Part shown: positions 41,005 to 53,299 of the stretch, piece after piece
Position numbering within the stretch: position 1 is the stretch's first letter
How the letters are laid out: every line of letters starts with the position of its first letter
Notes under the pieces: generated by a model
What the model was told of the DNA's origin: nothing
What the model saw: the letters and a program-made list of their open reading frames with translations, nothing else
Databases searched by the model: none
Origin: Psococerastis gibbosa
Lineage: Eukaryota > Arthropoda > Insecta > Psocodea > Psocidae
DNA: 64,000 nucleotides
Assembly (NCBI GenBank): GCA_963971405.1
Contig: OZ020489.1
Coordinates: 34,009,047 to 34,073,046, forward strand
Direction of reading: 5' to 3'
Position numbers and translations under genes: made by a program

Positions 41005-41126
41005 ATCTGTCACGTTGGAACCAATAGGTTCCTGAAAACACGTTCCACATATGCCTAGCATATTCATTTGTGATTATAGTTTTTAATCCATTTTATCTTG
41101 TAAGGACGGATTCTATTGTAGGAAAT

Positions 41127-41343
41127 AAATAAATAAATAAGGACTTTTTTTGTTCTATTACTAAGCCAACCTAGCGGAGTTAGGGCTATAAAGCCCTCTC
41201 TTACACTCAACTAAGAAAGCCCGGGACCGCCTGCTTTACATGCCCTCCGAAGCATGGCCAGAAAATGTAGGAAGTGTAGGACTCGAACCAACAACCTTTC
41301 GGGTGAAAGTCAGAGTCCGTACCACTACTCTACATGTCCTGAC
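41127..41343 (-). mobile_element. SINE-A copy, full length
   Basis: Inverted: AATAAATAAATAAGGAC tail, AGTTAGGGCTATAAAGCCCT, GGACTCGAACC (box B), CACTACTCTACATG (box A side). Confidence 0.85.
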
Positions 41344-41650
41344 GTGTCCTGTAGTATGCTCCCTATAACGCTATTATTCGTTTTAAGTAACCAATCGCCG
41401 ATATTCTTCACTATAACAAACGTTTTTTTCGTCATATACTTGTAAAGGTTAATGGCAATGGTGTTATATTGTTAATGTCCGATTTGACAATCTGCCCCAT
41501 AAAGTGCCTCATGGCTTACATCGAGGTTATACCGTGTTATAAGTGAACTATAGCGGCTTCTTCTTCATTAAATGCCTCTTCTATCGATGATTGGCAATCA
41601 TCATGGCAATGATGTCATGATGATTATACTATCCTTTATTATACATCCTT
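41344..41650. other. No recognised gene
   Basis: Contains the GATTGGCAATCATCATGGCA motif noted at 34847. Confidence 0.45.
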
Positions 41651-41868
41651 AAGACATGTAGAGTAGTGGTATGGACTCTGACTTTCACCCGAAAGGTTAT
41701 TGGTTCGAGTCCTACACTTCCTACATTTTCTGGCCATGCTTCGGAGGGCATGTAAAGCAGGCGGTCCCGGGCCTTCCTAGTTGAGTGTAAGAGAGGGCTT
41801 TATAGCCCTAACTCCGTTAGGTTGGCTTAGTAATAGAACAAAAAGTCCTTATTTATTTATGACTCTTC
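41651..41868 (+). mobile_element. SINE-A copy, full length
   Basis: CATGTAGAGTAGTGGTATGG, TTGGTTCGAGTCCTACAC, GGCTTAGTAATAGAAC, ATTTATTTAT tail. It directly precedes a hammerhead-family scrap (41880-41940, GACCACAGCTTATAATCCCG). Confidence 0.85.
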
Positions 41869-41950
41869 ATTCAGTTCCTCCGACCACAGCTTATAATCCC
41901 GGTTTTTACTGATTCATCACGTAATTCCGGCATTGAAAGTCTTTGTAATC

Positions 41951-42604
41951 CATATGTATGTATGTAGTACATTATGGGTCGTTTTATCGAAACCACTCTC
42001 AAGTCAATTAGCATTAATTGGGAATTTAGGATAATTTATATTTATTCCCGGATAAGACATTATTTTACATTGATGCTAGGTCTGCTGTGCACTAAAGTAT
42101 TGCGCTCAATTTATACAATTCGTTTATGGAAACGTTACACAAACGTTACATCTCTACCCATTGTGCATCGAAATTTACAAGGCAAATGATAAATGATTCG
42201 AACTTAAATGTGCGGAAAATGACGAGACATCTCACATATAACCTTTCAATGGGGGGGGGGGGGGTGCGAGGGGCTGATGCGTTCTGCGTAAGCTCCAAGT
42301 TAAATACCAAGCCCCAGACGCTTCAAGATCCTAGGATTAAGTCAGTCCCGTCTCAGCCCATGCTTTTACTCTCTGCCTCTCGAAAACCTCACCTATGACC
42401 TTTTTATTTCAAAAGTTTCAATGCATACTGTACTTACTATTTTGTGCAGTTGAGCTAGAGAAAGCTGTTAAGGGTGGCCATGCATTTTTGTTTCATGTCA
42501 AAATTTTTATATATGGACTTTTAAAAAGAAATTTCTTTCAAGAACAAGTGACTGATGTGCTGATGTTTCTCTTCACACAGCAGCTCTTTTATTGCGATTT
42601 GGAA
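41951..42604. other. No recognised feature
   Basis: G12 tract at 42252 and several short open frames without domains. Confidence 0.45.
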
Positions 42605-42790
42605 TTAACATAATACAGGGGTTTGTTTTTTAATACCACATTAGTATATGAGGTGTCACGTGAAGGTGTTAAAATATGCACGGGAAATTAAAATTAATAA
42701 ATTATTGGAATACAACAGAATGGTTGCATTGTTGTATAATAGAAGGGAATACTAATAAACATTAAAATGTACTGCTAGAGTTTTTAAATA
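42605..42790 (+). repeat. Uninterrupted copy of the 11.4-kb repeat
   Basis: AGGTGTCACGTGAAGGTGTT and AGAATGGTTGCATTGTTG match 11460-11730 without the MITE, giving the pre-insertion sequence. Confidence 0.7.
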
Positions 42791-42910
42791 TAATAAGAGT
42801 TTTAATTCATGTGTCTACAGTATATCTAACGGAGGACAAAAATTGAAAACTCACCAAAAATATAGCCGAGGATTAATTTATCAATTAGAATTTCCCGCGC
42901 ATTTTGAACT

Positions 42911-43134
42911 CATAAATAAATATTGACTTTTTTGTTCTATTACTAACCCAACCTAGCGGAGTTAGGGCTATAAGCCCTCTTTTACACTCAACTTGGAAAG
43001 CCCGGGACCGCCTGCTTCACATGCCTTCCAAAGCATGGCCAGAAAATGTAAAAGTGTGGGACTCGAACCAACAACGATTCGGGTGAAAGTCGGAGTCTGT
43101 ACCACTACTCTACAGTACATGTCCTGACTCATTT
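42911..43134 (-). mobile_element. SINE-A copy
   Basis: Inverted: TAAATAAATATTGAC tail, GAGTTAGGGCTATAAGCCCT, GGACTCGAACCAAC, CACTACTCTACAG. Confidence 0.8.
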
Positions 43135-44039
43135 GTTTAAAACAATTATTATTATTATTTCCTAAATCGCGGTAATACTTCACACACATAAATACGTATA
43201 AAGCTGCCACCTGACTATGCCACGTGGTTTGGCCATGGGGTTTTGCCACGTGGTTTTGCCATGTGGCTTTGCCCTGTGCGTCCTCACTATAGCATTGTGT
43301 GTTCGGAAATATTGGTGGAAGGTGAGGAAGAAAAAACTGAGTCATAGATAAGAGAATTCCCAATTGTAAGAGTCATAATATTATGGCGCTCTCTACAGTG
43401 ACGGTTATATTTAATTTCGTATGTGAATTTACAATATTTAAAGTTTTCACTTTATTGCTGAATTTCCATACTTTTACAAGAACTATCTGTTGTATGTGTA
43501 TGGCTGTAGTGAAACACTATTTAATTAGAAAATCTAAGCGCAGTACATGCAATATATAACAGGTAGGGTTAGTAGGTAAAAGCAATCTGATTAATTTTGT
43601 GACATGAAATGCGGGCAAGATGAATACAAGTCTCCAACAGAAAATCAGCGATCGGGATGAAGTCAGCAAGGCATCATTGAGGAAGGGTGTTGCTGACATA
43701 TGTCAGCTGTATATTTGGGGTGGTTAAGTCTATTGTTATTGCTTACAACTTGTTACGAGAGCTCTACAAAGTTAACCACAAATTACTGACTCCGCCACTT
43801 CGTCGAATTAGTTAGCTACCAGTGTGAAACTTCGATTCTCATACAGTATTTGTTGTCATGAGGAATGATTTTATAGGTTTTTTTTTTTTTTTTAATGAAA
43901 AACCAATACTACTTCAAGAACCAATGGTGCATCCACGGGTGGGGGGGGGGGGTCATGTCATGACCCTCTGGATCTGCTCGTGTTACGAACTAATGCTAAA
44001 TAATTAAAGGTCGGTAGGTCCTATGTATGGTATTGGTGG
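43135..44039. other. Unannotated, small CACGTG minisatellite
   Basis: 43213-43275 repeats GTTTTGCCACGTG-like units about four times (E-box-like CACGTG). A G14 run and GTCATGTCATGAC at 43940-43966 may be a broken GC-hAT end. Confidence 0.4.
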
Positions 44040-44133
44040 CATAAATAAATAAGAACTTTTTGTTGTTTCTATAACTAAGCCAACCTAGCGGAATCAGGGC
44101 TGTAAAACCCTCTCTTACACTCAACTCAACTAG
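44040..44133 (-). mobile_element. SINE-A fragment
   Basis: Only the tail half: ATAAATAAATAAG, CCAACCTAGCGGAAT, TCTCTTACACTCAACT. Confidence 0.7.
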
Positions 44134-44759
44134 CCTCTAAGGTGAGCCGAATTTGGCGCTTTGGGCTCTGGGTAGTGGCGCATCGGCAAAACTGTAATTT
44201 TTTGGCTGTTTAATTATTAAAAATAAAAAGGAAAAAAACATTATTTTACTTAAATATGTACTTGGTGCCGAAGAGGGCGTGCCAGGATCGAGGGGAGTGC
44301 ATCGATGTTCCTGCCAACTAGTTAGCCGGCTGTAACTTGAAGAAGAAGAAGTGCGGTGTGTGAATAGTGTGTAAATGGTTAGTACTTGGCTGCCGTTACA
44401 CCTTTGCATAACCATAAAAATGTAGGCATGGGCTGTGTTTTTCTTCCTCAAGAAATGTTTCTACATTTTGATATAAAGTACAAAGTACGTGAACACCAAT
44501 TTAACACAGTTTCGAAACTCCTTCGACCGGTCATGCGCACTGTCCGTTATTTCTTACAAATCAGGTTCAGTAACTGTGTTATAGGTTTTAGGTTACATAG
44601 AGTTACAGACTGGTCTAAGATATAAAATTCAGACATAATGTATATATTGTAATTATATCAAATCGTAGAGAAACATTTGTGACTAATATTTATATTTCTT
44701 GTGATATTTAATCCTGTACAACATGAAGGTTTCTATACTAACCAAAATTAGAGGATATA
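44134..44759. other. No recognised gene
   Basis: Short open frames on both strands without motifs; GAAGAAGAAG simple repeat at 44338. Confidence 0.45.
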
Positions 44760-44840
44760 GAAAAAAGTGGATTCTACGCCTATCCGAGGCGTCGTCTTAA
44801 CCGCTGGACCACAAACCCGACAAGTTCAGTGTCCTCGACT
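44760..44840 (-). mobile_element. tRNA-like SINE head, second copy
   Basis: Minus strand AACTTGTCGGG, TTTGTGGTCCAGCGGTTAAG, ACGCCTCGGATAGGCGTAGA. Same family as 29455-29533 but without the poly-G run. Confidence 0.55.
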
Positions 44841-44863
44841 TATATGTTCTTATTGACAATATT

Positions 44864-45086
44864 CAGGACCTGTAGAGTAGTGGCACAGACTCCGACTTTC
44901 GCCCGAAAGGTTGTTGGTTCGAGTCCCACACTGGCTACATTTTCTGGCCATGCTTCGGAGGGCATGTAAAGCAGGTGGTCCCGGGTCATCCTAGTTGAGT
45001 GTAAGAGAGGGCTTTATAGCCCTAACTCCGCTGGGTTGACTTTGTAATAGAACAACAAAAAGTCGAGATTTATTTATTTATTTACA
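44864..45086 (+). mobile_element. SINE-A copy, full length
   Basis: CCTGTAGAGTAGTGGCACAG, TTGGTTCGAGTCCCACAC, GGCTTTATAGCCCTAACTCC, ATTTATTTATTTA tail. Confidence 0.85.
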
Positions 45087-45223
45087 TTCGTATGTTTTTT
45101 ATATAATCTAATTTCGGTTACCTATATCGATGAGGTTACCTCTTCAACCAAAGTTAGTTTAAATTATAAATAAATAAGTACTTTTTATTGTTTCTATTTC
45201 AATGTTATATTCTATATTGACAT

Positions 45224-45424
45224 TGGACATTTTTTGTTCTATATTACTAGGCCAACCTAGCGAAGTTAGGGCTATAAAGCCCTCTCTTACACTCAACTAG
45301 GAAGCCCCGGAACCGCCTGCTTTACATGCCTTCCGAAGCATGGCCAGAAAATGTAGCAAGTGTGGGACTCGAACCAACAACCTTCCGGATGAAAGTCGGA
45401 GTCTGTACCACTACTCTACATGTC
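45224..45424 (-). mobile_element. SINE-A copy
   Basis: Inverted: AGTTAGGGCTATAAAGCCCT, GGACTCGAACC, CACTACTCTACATGTC. A loose tail scrap lies at 45165-45200. Confidence 0.85.
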
Positions 45425-45588
45425 TTTATATTATAAGTTAATAAAAATTTACTGCAATATAATTCATAAATGAAATTTCATCAAGTAGAAGCAATGTCCC
45501 CCTAAATTTTTATACACATTATGTCACCGCCCCTAACATCGATTGGCCAAAATAATGTTCAATGAAGATGCCAGGTCGCAGCTAGGAG

Positions 45589-45911
45589 CAGCGGCGTAGC
45601 CAGAATTGTTTTTGGGTGGGGGGTTCCAGTTTTCATGCAACATCAATACATAAAGTTTGCTCATTCACGATATAGGTTTTCAAATGGGGTGGTGTTTCAA
45701 TTTAGCGCCCCCCCCCCCCCAATTTTCGTAAAACAGTTGTTAAACAAGTTTTTTAAGAGATAGGCCTGAAATAGTTTGTCGCCAAAAAAAATTGATTTTA
45801 CTGATGATAACTTTATTTACACAACTGGAAACAGGGTGAAATTTTTAAAATTCATATCTGAAACATTTGTTGTATGGCCCAGCTGGCCCCCCGCTCTTGG
45901 CTACGCCACTG
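45589..45911. mobile_element. GC-hAT-like MITE, 323 bp
   Basis: Ends CAGCGGCGTAGCCAGAA and TTGGCTACGCCACTG are complementary. C12 run at 45709. No clear 8-bp duplication was found. Confidence 0.6.
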
Positions 45912-47206
45912 GCACTGTGGCTAGTGTGTGTGAGTCGCGGTCGCATACTTTTAATCAAAATTAGGAGGACCATTTCTAAAGTCAGTGTTAATTACCCAAT
46001 AATACTGCAATATACGATGGTTTCGATACTATGTCAAAGGCTAAAGCCTACTTAGGTTAATAAGTTACAAAATAAGAGCCTAACTTCCTTTATGCAGGAG
46101 GTACTAATTAGCAATCGTAATTAAAATTAAAAAGCACCACCTCAAAATTACCAATAAAAAGATACACTGGTATACAAATTGAGTCTTCCTTCAATTATTG
46201 AAGTTTTAGTACGTTAATGAAGTTGCGTCAAGTCGGTTAATTGAAGTTGTGAAGTCTGCAACTTGTAGTATCAATGTTGAGGCTAAGTTATTATAGTAAG
46301 AGCAAACTTATTTGATATTTCACGATTCCTTTTTCTGTAATTTAGTTTTTAATTTTTACAATCAATTCAAATATGCGGCACTCAGCGATTCAAACTTTTT
46401 AACCCCAATTATAACTCTTCTAAAATAAACTCGTTCGTGGCAGCTATTTTTTTATTTAATGAAGTAACCAAGTATGGTGAGTTAACTGTTTATTCCTTAA
46501 TTGAGCTACAAATATGGTTAACAGGCTGCAAACTGCCTCATCATTTTTTACCTTTCTAACCTTTCTATGCCTTTTACGGTATGCATATAGTTAAAAAATG
46601 TCTCTGCAAGTGCTATATTGCTATATTGTTTTACTCTAAATTGTTGTAGCCTTACTCGAATGTAATTTTTAACGCATTTTTCTTTTTATATTATCTTTTT
46701 TTGTAATGAATTTTTTTATATTGTATTTTTCACTGATCATTTGTGCATAGCAGGAAAATGATGACATGTGCTTCGTTGTAGAGCTATGGATACCTCCTGG
46801 CATTCTGTTCGAAAGGGTGTATTTTGTTGTGAGATTCCACTGAAGTCTTTTAAATTGATAAATCTTAACAAAATATAGGATATAGTATTTATTTATTTTT
46901 TGACTTCCGATTTCAATAATATTGGCATTGTACTAACTCCTTCTAGTTAAGTGAGATTCTCTAATTTTGGGCGCGAAAATGATACAAGAGGTTATGACTC
47001 TAATTCTCCAAGTATTATCATCTGCCATTTTGATTCCTGCGTGCATGGTAAGTAGGTATTGTTAATCACCAAACTATGAAAATAACTTGACTTTCACATC
47101 AGTCTTATTAAATCACTGGCCTTGATGAGATCTCTTAAGTGACCATTATGAATTACTGAATCCATCGTCTATCTACGAGCATATTAATGCTATTCATCAT
47201 TTTCAA
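45912..47206. other. Long AT-rich stretch, nothing recognised
   Basis: No long frame, no clear repeat. Confidence 0.5.
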
Positions 47207-47415
47207 GACATTTAGAGTAGTGGTACGGACTCTGACATTCACCCGAAAGGTTGTTGGTTCGAGTCCTACACTTCCTACATTTTCTGGCCATGCTTCAGAG
47301 GGCATGTAAAGCAGGCGGTCCCGGGCCTTCCTAGTTGAGTGTAAGAGAGGGCTTTATAGCCCTAACTCCGCTAGGTTGGCTTAGTAATAGAACAAAAAAG
47401 TCCTTATTTATTCAT
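47207..47415 (+). mobile_element. SINE-A copy, full length
   Basis: TTTAGAGTAGTGGTACGGAC, TTGGTTCGAGTCCTACAC, GGCTTTATAGCCCTAACTCC, GTCCTTATTTATTC. Confidence 0.85.
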
Positions 47416-48198
47416 TTTCTTATCACAAAAGTAGGGTGTAAGTCTCAAATTGGAAATGATATATATATATATTATAGAATAGAAATAGTATTGACATTCG
47501 AATTGTTCATTTGTTTATAATTTTCCAGTATTTTCTTTGTATTATGTTTGCAACTTTCTGACTTGGTCACATTTCTTTTGATATCGGCAATACTTAGCAT
47601 ATGGTTAGGCGCGATCTATTCTATTTTCTATTTTATCATCGCTTATGTGTGCGGAGTACAAGTAAAATCACGCTACCAGCTTGCCATCAAACACGTTATT
47701 TCGTATAATATTAAGAAGATTACAAACCTGATAAAACTTCCGGCATAATGACTGGAATGCTGGAAAGAATAACATGAAAATGAAACATTTGCAGACATTA
47801 CAGTTATTTCGAAATCGAGCCTTTTTCGCCTTGCCTCGTTAAAAGTTTGTGAAACTGCCTGTTAACAGTATAAAAGGGAGTAAACCGAGCGCTATTTAAA
47901 AAAAAACATAACCAAAGTATTATTTCTTTTTATTCAGCAATTTCGGAGTTGTTATTATCATGAGTCCAAAACCTTTATTGCTTTGCTGTGCCATAAAATA
48001 GCAGATACAGATTACAAATGTGATTTTTTAATTTGAGCATATTTGAGAATGAACTTTCTACCAATCGGTTACTACTTAAACAAATTGGTCTAAACTCAGC
48101 AGACCTGTCTATTTTCTCGAAAGCGGTTCGAAGCGTGACGTTTGCCGTAAGAAAAGAATGCTTCATCTGCTCCCGCCATTTCCCATTTTTTGCGACTT
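47416..48198. other. No recognised gene
   Basis: A 66-codon frame (47548-47748) has a hydrophobic stretch, but no family can be named. Confidence 0.4.
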
Positions 48199-48285
48199 TG
48201 GTTGCATGGTGGTAGCGTGCTTGAACTTGAGCAAGTCTCTACACACCTTGCGATCGGGGACGTGTCGCGGCCCTGGTGAAAGTAA
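48199..48285 (-). mobile_element. SINE-B fragment
   Basis: Inverted: TGGTGGTAGCGTGCTTG, CTCTACACACCTTGCGATCG, GACGTGTCGC. Confidence 0.55.
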
Positions 48286-48334
48286 CATCGTTTAAAGAGT
48301 ACTCATTGTGTACGATTAGTAATAGTACCGTTTC

Positions 48335-48690
48335 ACTCTGGACAGCTAGGTCTACAGCTATAATACACGAGTGTACAAGTGTACCTATATAGCCTGCTGT
48401 CATCAATTTTGCGTCATTATTAGCCAATCAGAGCGCTGGTTACATGTCTTTTAGACTACTGATGGGTAGGCTCCCTGAAGTGATAAAAGACTTGTAACTG
48501 CGACTTAGCGGGCAGTTTCGAGGCGATTCCCAAATTAGAAGACTGAGAAGAAGTGAGTGAGAGCAGCTGCAAGATGTGATTAGGGTAAGTGTGTTGATAT
48601 TATATAATATTGTATATATTAATCGTAATTTTATTCCTTTTATCCTTTTATTTGGTTCAGCCTCCTTACATGATAAAATAAACCATAACA
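48335..48690 (+). promoter_or_regulatory. Promoter-like module, copy 2
   Basis: TTATTAGCCAATCAGAGCGC (CCAAT), GGCTCCCTGAAGTGATAAAA (TATA-like, ~48479), a ~110-bp leader, and ATTAGG/GTAAGTG donor at ~48591. It is followed, as in copy 1, by CAGCCTCCTTACATGATAAA. It could drive or once have driven a transcript rightward across the tandem array at 49.1 kb. Confidence 0.4.
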
Positions 48691-48718
48691 TATCAATGAA
48701 ATAATTGTTGAGATTTTA

Positions 48719-48787
48719 TCTTTACTCTATGTTATTGTCCAATTTAACTTCCGCGTGTTAAAATTGACCAATAATCATAGAGTAAAA
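48719..48787. repeat. Hairpin with ~29-bp arms
   Basis: TTTACTCTATG and ATTGTCCAATTTAA on the left pair with TTAAAATTGACCAAT and CATAGAGTAAA on the right, with two or three mismatches and a 9-nt loop. Confidence 0.65.
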
Positions 48788-49106
48788 TCACGCTCTGCAA
48801 ACAATAACAAACTAAAACTAAACAAGGGCGTCGTCTGGATATGATAAATAATTGTATTAATAATTTCTTGAAAACAAACGAATTATTTCATAATTTAAAT
48901 CATAGAATTTCTTGTAGATTATAAAATTAATAGAATTATAAAAAATTAAAAAAATTATAAAATTGGAAAAAATTGAAAACACAAATGGTCAATTATTGAA
49001 GACAAGTGGATTGTGGTGTAAAAATATAAATGTTACATTTATGATATTTCCGTCAATGACATTATCGAAATTGAAGACAAATTGACCCGTGGAATAGCCG
49101 CCTAAG
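48788..49106. other. AT-rich stretch ending in an FB1-like terminus
   Basis: GTGGAATAGCCGCC followed by TAA at 49090-49106 is the right end of an FB1 element; a matching left end was not found. Confidence 0.45.
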
Positions 49107-49858
49107 CAGCTTAAACTAGTGGATTTGGTAATATAAAAAGACGAATCGCGCCTGCAAACGATTGAAGTAATTTGTTCTCATTAAAAAAGAACGACTGTCA
49201 AGGAAAACACTTGGGGAAAATCAAGATTCAAAGGGTAATAAACACTAGAGACAACTAAACCAAGTAAAACTGCAAACCCTGGCCCCGTGAAAGTGACCTC
49301 TTTCAGACCTCGTTCAATCCCTTTACATGATAAAATAAACCAAAACATCCCAATGAAATATTGTAAATATCATGAAGCAGCTTAAAAACTAGTAAATTTG
49401 GTAATATTAAAAGACGAATCGCGCCTGTAAACGATTGAAGTAATTTGTTCTCATTAAAAAAGAACGACTGTCAAGGAAAACACTTGGGGAAAATCAAGAT
49501 TCAAAGGGTAGTAAACACTAGAGAGTAGAGGCAACTAAACCAAGTAAAACAGCAAACCCTGGCCCCGTGAAAGTGACCTCTTTCAGACTTCGTTCAGTCC
49601 CTTTACATGATAAAATAAACCATAACATACCAATGAAATATTGTAAATATCATCAAGCAGCTTAAAAACTAGTAAATTTGGTAATAAAAAGACGAATCGC
49701 GCCTGTAAACGATTGAAGTAATTTGTTCTCATTAAAAAAGAACGACTGTCAAGGAAAACACTTGAGGAAAATCAAGATTCAAAGGGTAATAAACACTAGA
49801 GACAACTAAACCAAGTAAAACAGCAAACCCTGGCCCCGTGAAAGTGACCTCTTTCTCC
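49107..49858 (+). repeat. Tandem array, 2.7 units of 270-280 bp
   Basis: Units start GCAGCTTAAA at 49107, 49377 and 49657. Each has AAAGACGAATCGCGCCTG, AGAACGACTGTCAAGG, CAAACCCTGGCCCCGTGAAA and TACATGATAAAATAAACC. The third stops after GTGACCTCTTTC. No frame runs through the array. Confidence 0.8.
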
Positions 49859-50126
49859 GAACCAATATCCATTTCCACCTCCGCTCCGATCGAAGGGAAA
49901 ATACATTAAAAGCATTAAAAGTCGTTTCCGAAAGCTATAAAAGCTAGCGTCATAAAAGACGTCGCAGTCTAAAAAGACTGAGTTAATTGAACAGACACGG
50001 ACAATTAAAAGCAATTTATGGTGTTGTTTTTACAGGACGGCCGCTTAGATGACAGAATATACAAAGATAAATAGAATTTCTTAGCTTATGGTTTACGTGA
50101 TTTTGTGGGGGAAGTTTATGCCAAAA
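49859..50126. other. No recognised feature
   Basis: Nothing identified. Confidence 0.5.
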
Positions 50127-50198
50127 TGGTCCGGAATAGTCTAGTTGGTAGAAAACTGGGCTATGAATTGGGAATTCTTGGTTGGAACCCAGTTGAAA
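50127..50198 (+). mobile_element. tRNA-like SINE head (third type)
   Basis: TAGTCTAGTTGG (box A) at 50137 and GGTTGGAACCC (box B, one change) at 50180, with tRNA-like spacing. Confidence 0.5.
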
Positions 50199-50444
50199 AG
50201 GAAAAATTATCCGCCGGATGTATAATCTTACTTTCATTGTAAGGGGAAAACGTGGCTGGTGTCAAGTAGTTACAAATTATTCGCGCCTGGCACCAGAAGA
50301 GGTTTAGAGTTCTGCAGCCAGGAGAAACTTTTCTGGGTTCCGCTGTGTGTGTTCTGATAATTTGTAAATGATTTTTTATTACATGGGGATAATAAAATAA
50401 AAATATTAAAATACTTGTGATAATTTAAGTTGTGTACACATTTT
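50199..50444. other. No recognised feature
   Basis: Probably the SINE body (TTCTGCAGCCAGGAGAAAC), not otherwise known. Confidence 0.4.
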
Positions 50445-50790
50445 TTTCAGCTTTCAGAATTTCTGCTTTCAGCAACCCTGTCAGGGATTGAGTCTAAGTA
50501 TTAACTTGAGGCACCCTAAGGGCAGACCCTTTCACCTCGGGGAGAAGGGGAGTTGACCGACAGGGTGGACCTCCTGATTATAGTTGATTCTGAACCACTT
50601 GGGCAACATAAAAAGACACACGACAAATTCGGAGGTGACCAGGGCTAGTCACGCACGTATACCTACCTACTGGTATAGTCTCAGCGCGTTATCATGCCCC
50701 ACCATGTTCCCCTGCCAACGCTGTGCACATTACCAAGTTTGCCGCAATTTGAAACACGCTCTGCTCTCGTGGATTCAATTTGGTAAGGCC
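50445..50790 (-). repeat. Inverted long-distance duplicate of 16975-17330
   Basis: See 16975-17330; several 15-20 bp blocks are shared on opposite strands. Confidence 0.65.
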
Positions 50791-51477
50791 GTTGGCAAGT
50801 TATATACGCATAAATTAATCATAAGGCTACAAACGTAACAGCTGGTGGGTTTTTTTCTGACCCCAACAAGTAGAACAGTGGTAAAGACAGAGGAACATTT
50901 TCTGTGAATATGATGAATAATGGTTCATACTAAACGGTCCAATATCCCTATGGAACTCATATAAACACGACCCAAAATAAAACTTCACTCATTCACCTTT
51001 TGAATTTTTGATAGGACTTCCATATGTGTTTTTGGGCATTCAGCCGTTATGACCCCTAATTATTATTGATTGTTCTGCTATGCTATTTTTGATGCTGGGT
51101 TAATTTTAACATTTGGATTTGTTTCCGTATTATGGAAACTTTACCGTGTAACGCAGCCATGACACATCTCGACTAAGGGGGAAAGGGGCTCTGTTTTTGC
51201 TCTTGTATATCTGATCTAATTTTATCCTGTCCGTGCATTTGACGGTATTATAGGGGAAGTCCAGTGATCTGTTAGGCCAGAATGTAAAGGGGAAACCAGT
51301 GATGTGGACATTTTAAATGCAGACAGCGTCAAAGCCGACGCATAATATTGGAAGGCCGTATGACGTCAGCACGTGACGCTGTTGGCAGGCGCCATGGAAA
51401 CGCGGGCAGCTCTTCAATGCCTCACAAATAAGTCCATAAGGCAACCATGTTAAAAGACAATCGAATGGGGGGAAAAG
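50791..51477. other. No recognised gene
   Basis: A short CAGTGGT(A/G)AAGACAGAGG motif at 50876 recurs at 63862. Confidence 0.45.
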
Positions 51478-51556
51478 CCTTACAAGTGTAGAAATTGAAC
51501 CAACAACCTGTCGGGGGAAAGTCCGAGTTTGAACCACTACTCTACATGTCCTGACC
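51478..51556 (-). mobile_element. SINE-A head fragment
   Basis: ATTGAACCAACAACC (degraded box B) to CACTACTCTACATGTCC. Confidence 0.65.
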
Positions 51557-52205
51557 ATGTTAATACCATGTTTCCCGATTTACTGTATTTCTGTGCAGCG
51601 AAACTAAGAAATTGACAAATTTGTGGAACTCTGGACGGGGTATTTACCTTCCCGTACACTATTTACTGTTCAGGTCCGCATTTGCTTTAGCAATCAAATC
51701 TGGTACGATTTCAAGAGAAGCCATCTCCAGGTTTCACGGAGAACTGACCCCTCTCAATCATGCAGTATGTGCTGCCGCCACAAGAAAAATTCACTCTGAA
51801 CTTGGTTTGGTTTTTCAGTTATTTATAATAGTAAATTGCGACGACAGTTTTTTAATTCCTGAGTCAATTTCTGATTGAAAAAGAAAACAAAGGGTTTTTA
51901 TTATTATTACTATATTCATACCATCAGCAATTACAATTTAATACTAAAATTTAATAATACAAATACCGCAAGGCAATGGCCCTAGTGCGGTTTGACGTGC
52001 TGGATACCTATCTAAACAAATAAAAAATATATAAAATGCGCCCAGTATCAAATGCTAAAATGCTAAAATTAAAACTCAATGTATTGACAAGGACTTTTAA
52101 ATCGGAGGTGGTTTATCAATTCTTAACTTCTGTTCGCAACCATTTGTCTAAATGTTTTTTGAATAGCCTATGCCTATTTTTTTTTTTTGCTGTTTTAAAT
52201 TCTAG
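51557..52205. other. No recognised gene
   Basis: An 88-codon plus frame at 51612-51878 shows no known domain. Confidence 0.4.
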
Positions 52206-52652
52206 CAGTGGTGGCTCGCCCACTGAGACAGTGCCTCACCTAATTTTACAAATAATTCGACTAAAAAAGTGTATTTTGAATTAGGAAATGTAGTACCTAA
52301 TCAAATTCTAGAAGATACAATTAAAACTTAAAAAAATACCGCGACAAAGAACCATGAGCTGAACTAGCTTCAAAAATTCACAACAACTAGGTATAACGAT
52401 GTAGAGGCACCATTTCCGACTGCCTCTCCATTGCAGGAAGACAGGATCGAATTCGAGCTGAAAAACACTCAAACAGCGTGAAGATACATTCTCAAAACAT
52501 TTGCTGCACCCAGCTCAATGATGAGCCGATGAGACACGCGCTAGACCCTGTCTCTAAACTAGTTAAACACACACAGCTCTGCCAATTTTTATTTTTTATT
52601 TTGTTTTTGTATGCTGTTCCTCACCAATTTATATCCCCACGAGCCGCCACTG
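52206..52652. mobile_element. hAT-like MITE, 447 bp
   Basis: Ends CAGTGGTGGCTCGCC and CGAGCCGCCACTG. Flanks aattctag/atttctag (7 of 8). It lacks the long G tracts of the other copies. Confidence 0.7.
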
Positions 52653-52660
52653 ATTTCTAG

Positions 52661-53290
52661 GGGAAGTTTGTTTTAAAAATATAATCCAGTGAATTCTGTT
52701 TGTCTCTGTATTAGGTTATAGTTTTAGTTATGATCTGTATTAGTGGTTGTGTTTGTATGTTTCGAGTGGTATGGTTGTGATTTACTGTTTCCTTCGATTT
52801 TTTATTTTTTCAGAATAGATTCTTTCACAAATAATTGTTGAACAGTAAGTGGATTGGATATTTCAAACAAAGTGCCATTACACTGAACATGTGAGAATAA
52901 GTTGAGATATTAGGCATCCTGTGAACGGTGACTAGTTACTTAAATGAGTAAATTGAATCAGAATTTGTTGAAAAGGTCCCTACATAATGAACATCGCCTA
53001 AAATGTAAAAGAGGAAAATGTTTTTAACTCTCCGAAACGTTTTGACAAAGTAAATACACGCGTAGTTCATTACTGCGTTTATTTTTCCTAATTTGTTGAC
53101 CCCACCCTGTCCCATGCCATATGTGCCTAAGTTTACTCATTTTTTGGATGTTTTGGCAACTTGGCTATTCTACGTATATGTTATCTATGTCGAGTGAACC
53201 TGGCAAACTTTTCATATTTATTATCTATAAGTGAATAGTAGAAATGAATGACTCTGACCAGCCATGCCAAATAATTGTCCTAAGGGTAAA
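52661..53290. other. No recognised feature
   Basis: AT-rich DNA. Confidence 0.5.
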
Positions 53291-53299
53291 TTTAGGCTG

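Noticed and set aside
31090-48690. The two promoter-like modules as a pair of LTRs of one element
   Set aside because: 17 kb apart, no coding remnant between them, no matching target duplication, and SINEs, LINE fragments and other repeats of diverse ages lie between.
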